NCBI RefSeq assembly: GCF_014076845.1
Contig: NZ_JACGUT010000047.1
Coordinates: 248,001-312,000 of the forward strand
Direction of reading: 5' to 3'
DNA from: Colwellia sp. MB3u-41
Lineage (GTDB): Bacteria > Pseudomonadota > Gammaproteobacteria > Enterobacterales > Alteromonadaceae
Length of the DNA: 64,000 nucleotides
Shown in pieces: positions 7,473-17,484 of the stretch (position 1 is the stretch's first letter; each line of letters starts with the position of its first letter). The notes under the pieces are model-generated. The model was not told the origin of the DNA, did no database searches, and saw only the letters and a list, made by a program, of their open reading frames with translations. Made by a program: the position numbers and the translations under genes.

Positions 7473-9518
7473 TTAATTATTCGTTTTCAACCATTGAATA
7501 ATTTTTTCTTGTAACAAATTAGGGATAATAGGTTTAGAAATGTAGTCGTTCATACCTGAAGCTAAACATTTTTCTTTATCGCCTTTCATAGTGTTTGCTG
7601 TCATGGCAATAATAGGGATAGCCGAGAATAAGGCACTGTCCATATTTTTTCTAATATGTTCTGTTGCTTGATAACCGTCCATTTCTGGCATTTGACAATC
7701 CATCAGAATTAGCTGGTAAGGTTGCTCAAAATTTTGTTTCTCTAGAACTTCTATCGCATTTACACCATTGAAAGCAATATCAACAGAGTAACCAAGTTTT
7801 TTCAATATACCTACTGCAACTTGTTGATTGATTCTATTATCTTCAACTAACAATATCTTCGAAACAACGACCTGTTCTGCACTTTCCACCTTTACAATGC
7901 TATGTCTAGTTACCTGAGTAATTGCATTGTTTAATGTGGGTTCATTGCTAAGAATACTATTTATTGTCTTAAGTAATCCATTAACGACTACGGGTTTTAC
8001 TAGGTAAGTTGAAAAACCTGATTTTGAAAAAAAATTAGCATCTCCAACCTGTCCCATTGAAGTAAGCATCACTAATTTAAGGTTATCAAGAGCCTTAATT
8101 TTTCTGATTTCAGCGCATAGCATGTCACCTGACATTATAGGCATTTGCATATCAATAATAACCATAGAAAAATAATCACTATCGTATTTTTTTAGTATTT
8201 TTAAAGCCTTACTGCCACTATTAGCTTGTACCACTGCAATATTAAAAAGATTTAGCTGTTTGCTAAGCATATCTAGGCTAGTCTGATTATCATCAGTGAT
8301 TAAAATTTTTATTCCATTTAAATTAATATTTGGTTTATTACGTGGTTTTTCCGCGCTTGGTTTTAATTGAATTTTAACACTAAATTCACTCCCCTGACCA
8401 AGGACACTGCTAACGGTAATTCCCCCTCCCATTAATTGACACAATTGTTTTACGATAGATAATCCTAATCCTGTGCCACCATACTCTCGTGTTGTCGATA
8501 CATCAACTTGAGTAAATGCATCAAAGAGTATTGAACACTTATCAGTAGGTATGCCTATACCCGTATCTATAACATTGATATTTAGGGTAATATCACCTGT
8601 TTCATTCAAAGTTGTTAGTGCTTTAACAATGATCTCACCGGCTGAGGTAAACTTAATTGCATTACCCACTAAGTTAGTAATGATTTGTCTTAACCTGCCA
8701 GGATCGCCAATAACCATTTGATGAGTAACACCGGTGACATCAAGAATAATTTCTAATTTTTTCTTTTTACTACTCATCGATAAAGACTGAATTAAATCGC
8801 CTAAATTTATTAAAAGGTCAAAGGTAATTAATTCAACTTCAAGTTTACCCGCTTCTATCTTTGAAAAATCTAAAATATCATTAAGAATATGAAGTAAAGT
8901 ATCCGCACTTGATTGTGCTAAACGAGTAAAGTGAACCTGTTCTGGGGTTTGATGAGTTGTTGATAATAAATTCAACATACCCAAAACACCGTTCATGGGC
9001 GTTCTAATTTCATGACTCATGTTAGCCAAAAACTGTGACTTTGTTCTATTGGCTAATTCAGCCTTTAATTGTTGTTTCTTATTTTCATCGGCTAAACTTT
9101 TCAGCATCAATTCTTTTTTAACCGAACTAGAAACATCCTGGATAAGAATTTCACATAAGCGTTCATTGGGGAAAGTGTTGATGCTTTTAATCGATATTTG
9201 CTGTTGCACACGATAATCATTATCACCGACATGACTTTTGTGGAATAAAGCTAAAGGTTTAGGATTAAATGTATTAGAGAGTTTAGTGGGCAGCCCTAAC
9301 GTTAACGCTTCACTACATGCATCACTTAAGCGAGAATCGTTATACCCCTCTAAAATATTACCAAGTTTACAACCAAAACCTTTATTATCAACTATAGCAG
9401 AATGATCTTTTATCCACCGATTATAAAAAACAATCTGATGATTTTCATCAATAATGATAATACCAAGAGAAAGATCATTGACGGAACTAAACAAAATATC
9501 TTTTGTTAAATTATTCAT
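7473..9518 (-). CDS. Hybrid sensor histidine kinase with PAS and two receiver domains
   Basis: About 681 residues from the ATG at 9518, which sits 7 bp after the CheC-like stop; the longer TTG start at 9560 would overlap that gene. Order: a PAS-like N-terminus ([18 protein letters not shown]), coiled coil, HisKA with [10 protein letters not shown] (His169), HATPase ([26 protein letters not shown]), receiver 1 ([17 protein letters not shown]) and receiver 2 ([19 protein letters not shown]). No transmembrane segment is seen, so it senses a cytoplasmic signal. It belongs to the receiver-CheC-kinase operon. Both receivers keep the phospho-Asp. No Hpt domain is present, so onward transfer needs an external one. 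Confidence 0.92.
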   Translation of the reverse strand: MNNLTKDILFSSVNDLSLGIIIIDENHQIVFYNRWIKDHSAIVDNKGFGCKLGNILEGYNDSRLSDACSEALTLGLPTKLSNTFNPKPLALFHKSHVGDNDYRVQQQISIKSINTFPNERLCEILIQDVSSSVKKELMLKSLADENKKQQLKAELANRTKSQFLANMSHEIRTPMNGVLGMLNLLSTTHQTPEQVHFTRLAQSSADTLLHILNDILDFSKIEAGKLEVELITFDLLINLGDLIQSLSMSSKKKKLEIILDVTGVTHQMVIGDPGRLRQIITNLVGNAIKFTSAGEIIVKALTTLNETGDITLNINVIDTGIGIPTDKCSILFDAFTQVDVSTTREYGGTGLGLSIVKQLCQLMGGGITVSSVLGQGSEFSVKIQLKPSAEKPRNKPNINLNGIKILITDDNQTSLDMLSKQLNLFNIAVVQANSGSKALKILKKYDSDYFSMVIIDMQMPIMSGDMLCAEIRKIKALDNLKLVMLTSMGQVGDANFFSKSGFSTYLVKPVVVNGLLKTINSILSNEPTLNNAITQVTRHSIVKVESAEQVVVSKILLVEDNRINQQVAVGILKKLGYSVDIAFNGVNAIEVLEKQNFEQPYQLILMDCQMPEMDGYQATEHIRKNMDSALFSAIPIIAMTANTMKGDKEKCLASGMNDYISKPIIPNLLQEKIIQWLKTNN

Positions 9519-9525
9519 AACAGAG

Positions 9526-10149
9526 CTAAGCTTTATTATTTTTAGTAATGCCAAAGACAAATTTTCGCACCGATTCTTGAAAAATCTCTAACGAAGTAAT
9601 ATCCATAATGAAAGAGATAAAACCTTCGATATTATCATCGGGCAAAGTGAACTTAACTTTTATATATAAAGACCAATCATTTTCGCTGCTATAAACATAA
9701 ACTTTGTTGATGTCTCCTTGTATAAACTCAGGCATTTCGATTTTAATTGAAGATTTAAGAAAATTTATTACTGTTCCAAAACAGGCGTTTAAAATAACAT
9801 TACCTATTTCTACTAAAGAATCTTGCTCAAGATCAGACAAAGCCTCAGGTGGAAATTTATTACCAAGTAAAGTACTGACCAATTGCAAACCACTTTCTTT
9901 ACTAAACATGAGTAAAGCTTGGCCTTTAAAATCACCTTCAAAACGTTGAATTACTGCACTAATTTCTGTATCACTAGTAAATTTTAATTTAGATTTTGCT
10001 ATTTTGTTAGAGACAATTTCGACTTTTGGGATAGTTAAATCAACCGGTTGAGATACCATTTTATTAAGGGCGTTGGCCGCTCGACCAATACCGATATTAA
10101 ATATCTCGGTGAGAGCATCGATTTCAAGTGGAGATAAATTATCCTTCAT
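9526..10149 (-). CDS. CheC-family phosphatase
   Basis: A 207-residue protein with two copies of the CheC signature (D/S-xxx-E-xx-N and a Pro 22-23 residues on). One is near the start (D11-A-L-T-E15-I-F-N18, then Pro41) and one in the middle (DSLVEIGN...EMP). CheC/FliY/CheX proteins dephosphorylate CheY-like receivers. Here the gene sits 8 bp after a CheY-like receiver and just before a hybrid kinase, away from any chemotaxis genes, so its target is most likely the operon's receivers. The ribosome site is AGGAAGT. Both active sites look intact. Confidence 0.85.
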   Translation of the reverse strand: MKDNLSPLEIDALTEIFNIGIGRAANALNKMVSQPVDLTIPKVEIVSNKIAKSKLKFTSDTEISAVIQRFEGDFKGQALLMFSKESGLQLVSTLLGNKFPPEALSDLEQDSLVEIGNVILNACFGTVINFLKSSIKIEMPEFIQGDINKVYVYSSENDWSLYIKVKFTLPDDNIEGFISFIMDITSLEIFQESVRKFVFGITKNNKA

Positions 10150-10157
10150 ATTACTTC

Positions 10158-10514
10158 CTAACTCATTAAAAAATTGCTAATCAGTTCTTCGGTAATGGGT
10201 TTATTTAAAAAAACAACACCCACTTGTTCAGCCTGCTGCTTTATTTCATCTTGGATATTTGCGGTTAGCAAAGCTCGCTTAGGGATTGAAATTAGCTTCT
10301 CTAAAGCAGAAATCAATTCAAATCCTGTCATACCAGGCATATTATAATCAAAAATCGCAATATCAATTTTACTTTTTGCTGTTATTTGGCTCAAGCACTG
10401 CTCTCCGCCTCCAGCTTCAATGATATTGACCTCAGGTATATAAGACTTAACAATTTCTTTAAGCATCATTCGAGAAACAATACTGTCATCTACAATTAAT
10501 ACAATTTTACTCAT
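10158..10514 (-). CDS. Single-domain response regulator (CheY-like)
   Basis: A 118-residue receiver domain and nothing else. The acid pair is D9-D10, the phospho-Asp is D56 in IFDYNMPG, the switch Thr is T84 and the conserved Lys is K105 in LNKP. It is the first gene of the operon receiver - CheC-like phosphatase - hybrid kinase. It must signal by protein contact because it has no output domain. The neighbouring CheC-like protein is the expected phosphatase and the kinase the expected donor. Confidence 0.9.
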   Translation of the reverse strand: MSKIVLIVDDSIVSRMMLKEIVKSYIPEVNIIEAGGGEQCLSQITAKSKIDIAIFDYNMPGMTGFELISALEKLISIPKRALLTANIQDEIKQQAEQVGVVFLNKPITEELISNFLMS

Positions 10515-10859
10515 TTAAATACCCAATTATTTTTAATCATGTTTCTCATAAAAGCATATAAACGAATGGGTTTATTAGCAAACTAATGTGTTGAAATATA
10601 ATTAGTAATTTGAGACAGTCAAAATATCATATTTTAACTGTCTACATCCCTTCCTTTCAATTGAGTTCTTTTACGTTAGCGGCAAGATTTAAAGTGATAT
10701 GTTTTTAAAGCGAAACGCGACAAATGACTGATGCTGATTTCTACTTATACCGCTACTCTTATGGCTATTAACTAATTGATTTCAGATTAAAACCTAAATA
10801 TATACAACCAATAATCAATTAATAGCTTTGTTTTGCACTTTAATTAGCATCCGTAATAG
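10515..10859. other. Intergenic region with a palindrome
   Basis: 345 bp between the end of the thioredoxin-like gene and the start of the signalling operon. It must hold the operon promoter, but no convincing -35/-10 pair stands out. The only clear structure is the palindrome at 10614-10642. Confidence 0.5.
10614..10642. repeat. 29-bp near-perfect palindrome upstream of the signalling operon
   Basis: GACAGT-C-AAAATAT then, after a single C, ATATTTT-A-ACTGTC. All pairs match except one C/A position. It starts about 100 bp upstream of the receiver gene. With no loop and no T run it resembles an operator more than a terminator. Confidence 0.45.
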
Positions 10860-11378
10860 TTAACTCGACAGCTCTTTATTCAAAATATTAACTATTTTTT
10901 CTCTAGAAGAGTCGCCATAGCCGACACTTTGATAGATGAGTTCACCGTTTTTACCAACAATGAATAAATGAGGTATTCCTTCAACACCAAATTTATTCCC
11001 CAAATTACCACGTTTATCATGTGTTAACGTTAATGCTAGTGCTGATAATTGCTTTTTGATACTTCGATATTGTTTCCTGCTTTCTTTGAAATTAACGGCG
11101 ACCACTTGTATTTTATCTTTACCTAATGTTGTTTGAATTTCTTCTAAAATAGGCAGTTCTTTCAAACAAGGAGCACACCACGATGCCCAAAATGAGATAA
11201 TAACAATTTTCCCTTTATTGTCGGCTAAATTAACTTTTACACCTTCTCTATTTTCACCGAGGTAATTAGGGGGAATATCCCCTATATTTAATTTTGACAT
11301 CGCATGAGCATTAACTGCCACTAGAGCAAGTAGGAATATAAATAACCTTTTTCGATTGTTCAATATTATTGACTCCAT
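10860..11378 (-). CDS. TlpA/ResA-like periplasmic thioredoxin
   Basis: 172 residues with a signal peptide or anchor (LFIFLLALVAVNAHA) and a thioredoxin fold with WCAPC at about residues 67-71, preceded by FWAS. VEGIPHLFIVGKNG supplies the cis-Pro loop. TlpA/ResA proteins reduce disulfides in periplasmic clients such as apocytochrome c. It is monocistronic with a strong AGGGA ribosome site. A second TlpA-like gene lies at 56091 in a different context, so the two probably serve different clients. Confidence 0.88.
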   Translation of the reverse strand: MESIILNNRKRLFIFLLALVAVNAHAMSKLNIGDIPPNYLGENREGVKVNLADNKGKIVIISFWASWCAPCLKELPILEEIQTTLGKDKIQVVAVNFKESRKQYRSIKKQLSALALTLTHDKRGNLGNKFGVEGIPHLFIVGKNGELIYQSVGYGDSSREKIVNILNKELSS

Positions 11379-11870
11379 TGAAGTTCCCTCTTTAAGGGCT
11401 AAATTACTGACTGTAAACAGGCTAGATAAAGCTACCTAACCGCTATATGTACTTCTATTTGCTCACCATTAGGATAAAACTCAAAGTCTGTTGAGTATTT
11501 TCTTTTATATTCAATTTGTTCTAATAGATAAACCATTAATGATTATTTCTGAAAAAAAGCTCAATTCCATTTTGTTACTCTTCACGTTATATTTCTTTTA
11601 AGTCACGGCCAATATCTATTGGCTTAAATTTAAACAGGGTATTAAGCGACATAATATTTAAAAACCACTTGCTTCTCATTAACATTAATATTACATAAAA
11701 AGTAACAATGATAAACGCAAAATTTTAATTATTTATCAAATTTTAGATTTTTAAAATGGCCTTTTAAAAGCCATAGAAAAAAATAACCCGTTATCAAGTC
11801 AAAAACTCAACCTTAATGGTGTATCATCTACAAATGATTCCGTACTCTCTCAAATAACCCTAGTGACTTC
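11379..11870. other. Divergent intergenic region, no gene seen
   Basis: 492 bp of AT-rich sequence between the divergent thioredoxin-like and DUF2947 genes. It should contain promoters for both. No ORF, RNA gene or strong repeat was found. Confidence 0.5.
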
Positions 11871-12344
11871 ATGAATTATATTCCTTTAGATGACCTTAAA
11901 AATGCTTGGATCTTTAGACATAAGAGCTTGCCAATAAATGATAAAGATAAAGCAAAAATAAAACCGATGGCACAGGCTCGGGCACAAATTGTTTGGGATA
12001 CCTTTATTAGCCGCCAAGTTGACCATCCTGACTTCTTTAAAAAAGGTGATTGGCCTTTTGAAGAAACCACATGGCAAAAAGCATTGGCGTGGGAAAGTAT
12101 TTGGGACAGCGAACAGGCAGAATTACCAGAAGAAGTGATTGCTCATTTAGCATGGGACAACAACACTGTTGTTTATTTTTGTAGTGCTAGAAATAATGTT
12201 ATTGAAACAACGTGGGCTGTTTTTCAACGTTGTTGGAAAAACTTTCTGTTCATGGATGATGGACCACTTCTCATCGGTAAAAAACGTAAAGAAGCGGTAC
12301 AATTTTTATCTAACGGTCAATGTAAGCTGGGCCTAAAAAAGTAA
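11871..12344 (+). CDS. DUF2947 family protein
   Basis: A 157-residue cytoplasmic protein rich in Trp (KNAWIFRHKSLP, WDTFISRQVDHPDFF, LAWESIWDSEQAELP, VIETTWAVFQRCWKNFLFMDDG). The pattern matches DUF2947, a family of unknown function found in Vibrio, Shewanella and Colwellia. No signal peptide or catalytic motif is seen. It converges with the AI-2E gene 20 bp away, so they are not an operon. Confidence 0.65.
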   Translation: MNYIPLDDLKNAWIFRHKSLPINDKDKAKIKPMAQARAQIVWDTFISRQVDHPDFFKKGDWPFEETTWQKALAWESIWDSEQAELPEEVIAHLAWDNNTVVYFCSARNNVIETTWAVFQRCWKNFLFMDDGPLLIGKKRKEAVQFLSNGQCKLGLKK

Positions 12345-12363
12345 ATATACTATAAATTTAGGC

Positions 12364-13428
12364 TTAGCTCTTAACATCAATATGTTCAAGTTCGTTAATA
12401 TCATCGTCACCTGATAATAAAATAGCAAACCAACGACCTTCTTCTGCGTTTTCTAAGCCAATTTTAATAATCATCGTTAATGGTACTGAAAGTAACATAC
12501 CTACTGATCCGAGCAACCATCCCCAAAAAATGAGTGAAAGAAAGATAACCAAAGTTGACAAACCTAGTCCTTTTCCTAAGTAACGTGGTTCGACAATATT
12601 CCCCATGACCATATTAATGACGACATACCCAAGACCTATAAGACCTGCTTCAGGTAAGCTCAATTGCAACACTGCAAGCGACATAGCAGGAACTGCTGCG
12701 ATAATAGAACCAATATTAGGAATGTAATTAAGCAGAAAAGCGAGCACTCCCCAAAGTAAGAAAAAGTCTAAACCAAAGGCCCATAGCATCAGCGAGACAA
12801 TAATGCCCGTTGCAATACTGACTAAGGTTTTTATCGCTAAATAGTTATTGACGGAGGTAAGAAAACGGTCAATTTGTTTTAAACGCATTTCGGGATCAGC
12901 TAAAGCAAAATGTAATTTTTTAGGAATAGATGATGCTTCAAAAAGCATAAAAATAACGGTAATGATGATAAGAAATAAATTGGCCATCACGCTGCCTAAT
13001 CCACTCAGCATATCTGCTGCTAGTCCCATGGCCGCTGCAGGGTCAAAATACTCCATGAGTAATGCCGGTGATATAATAATATTTTTATCGGCTAATTGTG
13101 CGGTTAACCAAACAAATTGCACATTTAATTGTTCGCGATATTCAGGTAGCTTTAAAGAAAGTTCCGTGAGCGACTTACCTACTAGCCCAGCGAGTGACAA
13201 AGCAATAATAACAAACAAGGCGATCACTAAAAGTACAGCAACAACTTTCGGTATTTTATAGCGACTTGCCCGCGCAATAAGCGGGTTACAAATAATAGCG
13301 ATAAAAACAGAGAGTAAAAATGGTACTAAAATATTAGCGGCGGTTTTTATACCCGCAAAAACAACAAACAGTGCTGCTGTTACCACCAGCATTTTTACTG
13401 CGCCACCTGATTTTTCTATTAATCCCAT
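12364..13428 (-). CDS. AI-2E family transporter (PerM/YdiK-like)
   Basis: 354 residues with about eight membrane segments and the family's long central loop between the first and second halves. Family hallmarks include PFLLSVFIAIICNPL, FLLNYIPNIGSIIAAVPA and GNIVEPRYLGKGLGLS. Members have been linked to autoinducer-2 export or Na+(Li+)/H+ exchange, so substrate stays open. It follows the ABC permease on the same strand with a 107-bp gap holding an inverted repeat, so it may have its own transcript. Confidence 0.88.
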   Translation of the reverse strand: MGLIEKSGGAVKMLVVTAALFVVFAGIKTAANILVPFLLSVFIAIICNPLIARASRYKIPKVVAVLLVIALFVIIALSLAGLVGKSLTELSLKLPEYREQLNVQFVWLTAQLADKNIIISPALLMEYFDPAAAMGLAADMLSGLGSVMANLFLIIITVIFMLFEASSIPKKLHFALADPEMRLKQIDRFLTSVNNYLAIKTLVSIATGIIVSLMLWAFGLDFFLLWGVLAFLLNYIPNIGSIIAAVPAMSLAVLQLSLPEAGLIGLGYVVINMVMGNIVEPRYLGKGLGLSTLVIFLSLIFWGWLLGSVGMLLSVPLTMIIKIGLENAEEGRWFAILLSGDDDINELEHIDVKS

Positions 13429-13476
13429 AGTGTTAACTTTATCTTTTAAAAAACGTTACTGTGGTAACAACTATAC

Positions 13477-13515
13477 CCGAAACTTAAATCTAGTGCTAAT
13501 AAACTTAAGTTTCGG
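13477..13515. repeat. Inverted repeat between ABC permease and AI-2E genes
   Basis: CCGAAACTTAA (13477-13487) and TTAAGTTTCGG (13505-13515) form a perfect 11-bp stem with a 17-base loop. There is no T run. It may be a weak terminator for the ABC permease gene or an mRNA-stabilising hairpin. Confidence 0.5.
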
Positions 13516-13535
13516 TCGAGACAAAACGAGTGTGT

Positions 13536-16109
13536 TTACATAGTACGGCGGATCAATGTCAAACTGGACAGGTTCAATAGTCGCCAACAACTTAGCATTC
13601 CCATGACACCAACAAACCCAGCGCCTGCCCCTATACCTATTAACCAGTAACTGAAGTGGAAACTCGGTGACATTTCAAATACTTGAGTTTGTAAGAAAAA
13701 CACCGCTATTTCCATAGCGATACTTGCCATTAAACCGGCCACAGCACCAAGTGCAACAAACTCGAACAAAACACTATTACGCAGTAATGAACCTTTTGCA
13801 CCTAATGTACGTAAAATTGCCAATTCTCGTTCTCGCTCTTCCATACTCGCTTGTACTTGTGCGATTAACACTAAGCTTCCCGCTAAAATAACTAACACTA
13901 AAATAAGCTCAATAGCGATAGAGACTTGTTCGATCATGCTCGTTAGCTGTTTCATAATCGCACCAAAGTCCATAATTGAAATGGTGGGGTATTCACTGAG
14001 AAAACGATAAACTTCATTTTTTTGTGGTTCTGCAATCATCCACGCCGAAATATAGGTGGTGTCGATATCAATAACAGCGGCTTCGTTAAAAATCATAATG
14101 AAATTTAACTGTCGACTTTTCCAATTAACATCACGAATACTGGTAACAGGCACAGAAAACTCGTCAGTGCCTATCGTAAAAGTCAGCTCATCACCGAGCT
14201 TAACATCTAAGCGCTCTGCCATCCCTTTTTCCATAGAAACTTGTGGCAAGGTATCAGCTTTTTGCCACCACTGCCCTTCCACAACTTCATTGGTCATCGG
14301 TAACTCTGCTTGCCATGTTAAGCTTAATTCTCGACCAGCACCTTTGCGTTCTTTCGGCTTTTCTTCATCACTTTCTTTCGCTTTACTTTCTTTTACTGTT
14401 GATGAATCCTTACTGCCTTCATCGTCAACACTCACTGTTTTCTCACCATTAATAGCTGACAAACGCCCTCTAAAAATAGGATAAAAACCTTGATTATCAA
14501 GACTTAATTCTTCAGAAAAGGCTTTAAGTGGAGCAACTTCTTCGTTCGCAATATTGAGTAAATAGTGATTAGGCGTGTTTTTAGGGAACTGTGCTTGCCA
14601 TTCATCAATAATTGAACTTTTCATGACCGTAATTAACAGTAATAATTGAATAGCGATAGTAAAACTGACTAATTGCACACTGTTTTCATTGGCTCGACGC
14701 TTTAAGTTGGCTAAGGCTAAATGCCAAGCTTTACCCGCTTTAGCGCCTGCACTTCGCCCAGCGCCCATAATTAATCGCCCTAGGAGCAATAAAACACCTG
14801 AAACAAGTATGCCTCCAAGTAACAGTGACAGGCTCATTATTAGGTCTTGACTAAACAACATCAGTAACGCGAAAAGTGCCACTAGTGGAATAACTTGATG
14901 CCAACCAAAACGCGGTAAAACACTTTGACTAAAACCACGGATAACATCGAGTGGTTTTGTCGAAATTAATTCTGTGATCGGATGGATAGCAAAAGCAACT
15001 GCGCAAAGTAGCCCGGTAATAATTGCGGTTATAAAAGGTTTAAAGGTTAACTGACTCTCCTCTAATGACAGATAGCTCTCAATAGCGCTAACACCCGCCA
15101 TCATCAGCACATAACCAACAATAAGTCCGACTATGATACTAACTAAGCTCAGTATCCCCCAATTAAGCATATATAATTTTTTAACATGTGACGTTGAAGC
15201 GCCTAACGCTTTAAAAACAGCAACCATAGGTTGATGGCGTTGTCCGTATCGTCTACTGGCGACTGCAACGGCGACTGCAGCGAGTACAATACCTAACATA
15301 CTAGCGAGCGATAAAAATTTCTCTGAACTGTCTAAAACTTTTGATAAGCGATTCTTCGCTGATTTAGCATCATACCAATTTTGAGTTTCGTTAAGCTTTG
15401 GCTTTACCCAGGTTTCAAATGCTTCAACATCATCTCGTTCACCCGCAAACAGATATTGATAATAAACGCGACTTCCTGGTTTTATTAACTGGGTTTTTTC
15501 GATATCTTTAATATTAAAAAATATTGCAGGCCCAGCCACAAACATACGGTATGACCGATCGGGGATCTCAACAATAACCCCCGCAATAGTCAGTGGTAAA
15601 ACACCCACTTCTATTGTGCCACCAATTTTAACGTCTAATCGACTGAGAATACTTTCTTCGACATAAGCCGTACCTTGCTTTGGCGCGCCAACAGACGTCG
15701 GTATGGCTTGATCTAACGACATTTTAACCAGAAATTGCCCCCGCAAAGGATACTTCTCAGAAATGACATCAAGTTCAGATAACAGCATGTTATCGCCTGA
15801 AAACACCATAGAGTCGAGTAATATCTTAGATGCCACATTGAGTGATAGACTGTCACTTTTATCTAAATATTCAGTGGGAATTTCTCTACTGGAGCCCAAC
15901 ACACGATCTGCCGCTATGGTATTAGCGCTGTTGGTGATAATGGCTTGTTTAATTTGTTCTGAAAAGCCCGTTAATGAAAACACCGTTCCTACAGCAAGTA
16001 CAATCGCTAAAAATATAATGGTTAATTCGCCACGTCTAAATTCATGATGTAACAAGCGTAACGATTGTTTAACCCAAGTCTTTGATGGCTTTACGATTAA
16101 TTCACTCAT
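13536..16109 (-). CDS. ABC transporter permease, FtsX/YbbP type
   Basis: 857 residues. An N-terminal TM segment follows LLHHEFRRGELTIIFLAIVL, then a large periplasmic domain, three TM segments with the FtsX core, a second long periplasmic domain and three more TM segments at the end. This duplicated FtsX layout matches E. coli YbbP (about 800 residues), partner of the ATPase YbbA. It starts 2 bp after the ATPase gene. Such systems extract or handle envelope lipids or lipoproteins; the substrate of YbbAP is not settled. An extra charged, low-complexity insert (KESKAKESDEEKPKERKGAG) near residue 575 lies in the second periplasmic domain. Confidence 0.85.
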   Translation of the reverse strand: MSELIVKPSKTWVKQSLRLLHHEFRRGELTIIFLAIVLAVGTVFSLTGFSEQIKQAIITNSANTIAADRVLGSSREIPTEYLDKSDSLSLNVASKILLDSMVFSGDNMLLSELDVISEKYPLRGQFLVKMSLDQAIPTSVGAPKQGTAYVEESILSRLDVKIGGTIEVGVLPLTIAGVIVEIPDRSYRMFVAGPAIFFNIKDIEKTQLIKPGSRVYYQYLFAGERDDVEAFETWVKPKLNETQNWYDAKSAKNRLSKVLDSSEKFLSLASMLGIVLAAVAVAVASRRYGQRHQPMVAVFKALGASTSHVKKLYMLNWGILSLVSIIVGLIVGYVLMMAGVSAIESYLSLEESQLTFKPFITAIITGLLCAVAFAIHPITELISTKPLDVIRGFSQSVLPRFGWHQVIPLVALFALLMLFSQDLIMSLSLLLGGILVSGVLLLLGRLIMGAGRSAGAKAGKAWHLALANLKRRANENSVQLVSFTIAIQLLLLITVMKSSIIDEWQAQFPKNTPNHYLLNIANEEVAPLKAFSEELSLDNQGFYPIFRGRLSAINGEKTVSVDDEGSKDSSTVKESKAKESDEEKPKERKGAGRELSLTWQAELPMTNEVVEGQWWQKADTLPQVSMEKGMAERLDVKLGDELTFTIGTDEFSVPVTSIRDVNWKSRQLNFIMIFNEAAVIDIDTTYISAWMIAEPQKNEVYRFLSEYPTISIMDFGAIMKQLTSMIEQVSIAIELILVLVILAGSLVLIAQVQASMEERERELAILRTLGAKGSLLRNSVLFEFVALGAVAGLMASIAMEIAVFFLQTQVFEMSPSFHFSYWLIGIGAGAGFVGVMGMLSCWRLLNLSSLTLIRRTM

Positions 16110-16111
16110 AG

Positions 16112-16846
16112 TTAGCCTACTTTCATGTTAGCTGAACGTTCATCTTCAGTGATGTTATTCAAATTAACTTCTTGTAAAACACCACTGTCCATTTCAACTT
16201 GACGTTGACAACGTTGCGCTAATTTTCGATCGTGGGTAACTAGCACTAAAGTGGTGCCGTGTTTCTCATTTAATTGAAATAATAGATCAGCAATGTGAAT
16301 ACCGGTTTTAGTATCTAAATTACCCGTGGGTTCATCAGCAAATAGTACATCTGGCTTAGTAATAAAAGCGCGAGCTATAGCGACTCTCTGCTGTTCACCA
16401 CCTGATAATTGTGACGGGTAGTGCTCTGCACGTTCCCCTAATCCAACAGATGCCAGTAATTCAAGCCCAAGCTCTTTCGCATCAGGTAAATTGGCAAGCT
16501 CTGCAGGTAACATGACATTTTCAAGTGCAGTTAAACTGCTAATTAATAAGAATTGTTGAAAGATAAATCCAACATGATCCGCGCGCACTTGGCTACGTTG
16601 CTCTTCATTAAACTGGTGTAATGGGTGGTTTTTAAGATAAACTTCACCTGATGTAGGTAAATCTAAGCCCGCTAAGATAGATAACAACGTTGTTTTACCG
16701 GAGCCTGATGAACCTACTATCGCTAAAGTTTCGCCTGTATTCACTGTTAAATGAACAGGTTGAAGTAGCTCAAGGGTTTTCTCTTCTAACTGCACAGATT
16801 TAGTTAACGCACTTACTTTTAATATGGCTTCGGAATTTGACTTCAT
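16112..16846 (-). CDS. ABC transporter ATP-binding protein, YbbA/LolD type
   Basis: About 244 residues from the ATG at 16846. Walker A is GSSGSGKTT, Q-loop FIFQQF, signature LSGGEQQRVAIARA, Walker B DVLFADEPTGNLD and switch His in LVTHD. It powers the FtsX-type permease encoded 2 bp downstream. The longer ATG at 16861 would add five residues and has no better ribosome site. Its start codon shares bases with that of the divergent tesA gene, the same neighbourhood as in E. coli. Confidence 0.92.
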   Translation of the reverse strand: MKSNSEAILKVSALTKSVQLEEKTLELLQPVHLTVNTGETLAIVGSSGSGKTTLLSILAGLDLPTSGEVYLKNHPLHQFNEEQRSQVRADHVGFIFQQFLLISSLTALENVMLPAELANLPDAKELGLELLASVGLGERAEHYPSQLSGGEQQRVAIARAFITKPDVLFADEPTGNLDTKTGIHIADLLFQLNEKHGTTLVLVTHDRKLAQRCQRQVEMDSGVLQEVNLNNITEDERSANMKVG

Positions 16847-17483
16847 GAATAAACATCCCATTTATATTTTATTTTTTAGCTTAATAGCTTTAGCTTCAAC
16901 ATCTTTTTTGGCATTGGCTAACCTTCCAGCCAAGCATTCTATTTTACTACTAGGTGATAGTGTTAGTGCAAGCTATGGAATGAAACAAAACCAAGGCTGG
17001 GTTCACCTGTTAAATGAACAATTAACTACGCAAAAAAGCGCTTATAAGATCACAAACGCTAGCATTAGTGGTGAGACTACAACAGGCGGTTTAGCAAGGT
17101 TACCGGGGATATTGGCCAAAGAAAAGGTTGACCATTTAGTGATAGAGCTTGGTGGCAATGATGGTCTTAGAGGGTATTCGCCAAAGAAAATAAAAAATAA
17201 TTTGTTACAAATGATAAAGCTCGCTCAAGATAAAAATATTCCAATAACCCTATATCAAATAAAAATCACTCCAAATTATGGACCCCGATATAACAAAATG
17301 TTTGAACAAGTTTTTATGGATGTGGCCGCTGAAACTAACAGTAACTTATTACCTTTTTTTGTTGAGCCTCTAATAACTGACCCAAGCTTAATGCAAGAAG
17401 ATGGCATTCACCCTAGTATTAAAGCTCAGCCTATTATTGCTGAGTTTGTCGCTAATCAGTTTCAACAAATCATGGCAAAATAA
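16845..17483 (+). CDS. tesA: Arylesterase / acyl-CoA thioesterase I (TesA)
   Basis: About 212 residues with a signal peptide (IYILFFSLIALASTSFLALA) and SGNH-hydrolase blocks: block I ILLLGDSVSASYG (nucleophile Ser), block II with the ISGETTTGG Gly, block III IELGGNDGLRG (Asn) and block V EDGIHPSIKAQ (Asp and His). TesA hydrolyses acyl-CoA, lysophospholipids and aryl esters in the periplasm. The ATG at 16845 overlaps the divergent ATPase start within CATG. The antiporter gene begins 1 bp after the stop, suggesting co-transcription. Confidence 0.93.
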   Translation: MNKHPIYILFFSLIALASTSFLALANLPAKHSILLLGDSVSASYGMKQNQGWVHLLNEQLTTQKSAYKITNASISGETTTGGLARLPGILAKEKVDHLVIELGGNDGLRGYSPKKIKNNLLQMIKLAQDKNIPITLYQIKITPNYGPRYNKMFEQVFMDVAAETNSNLLPFFVEPLITDPSLMQEDGIHPSIKAQPIIAEFVANQFQQIMAK

Positions 17484-17484
17484 A

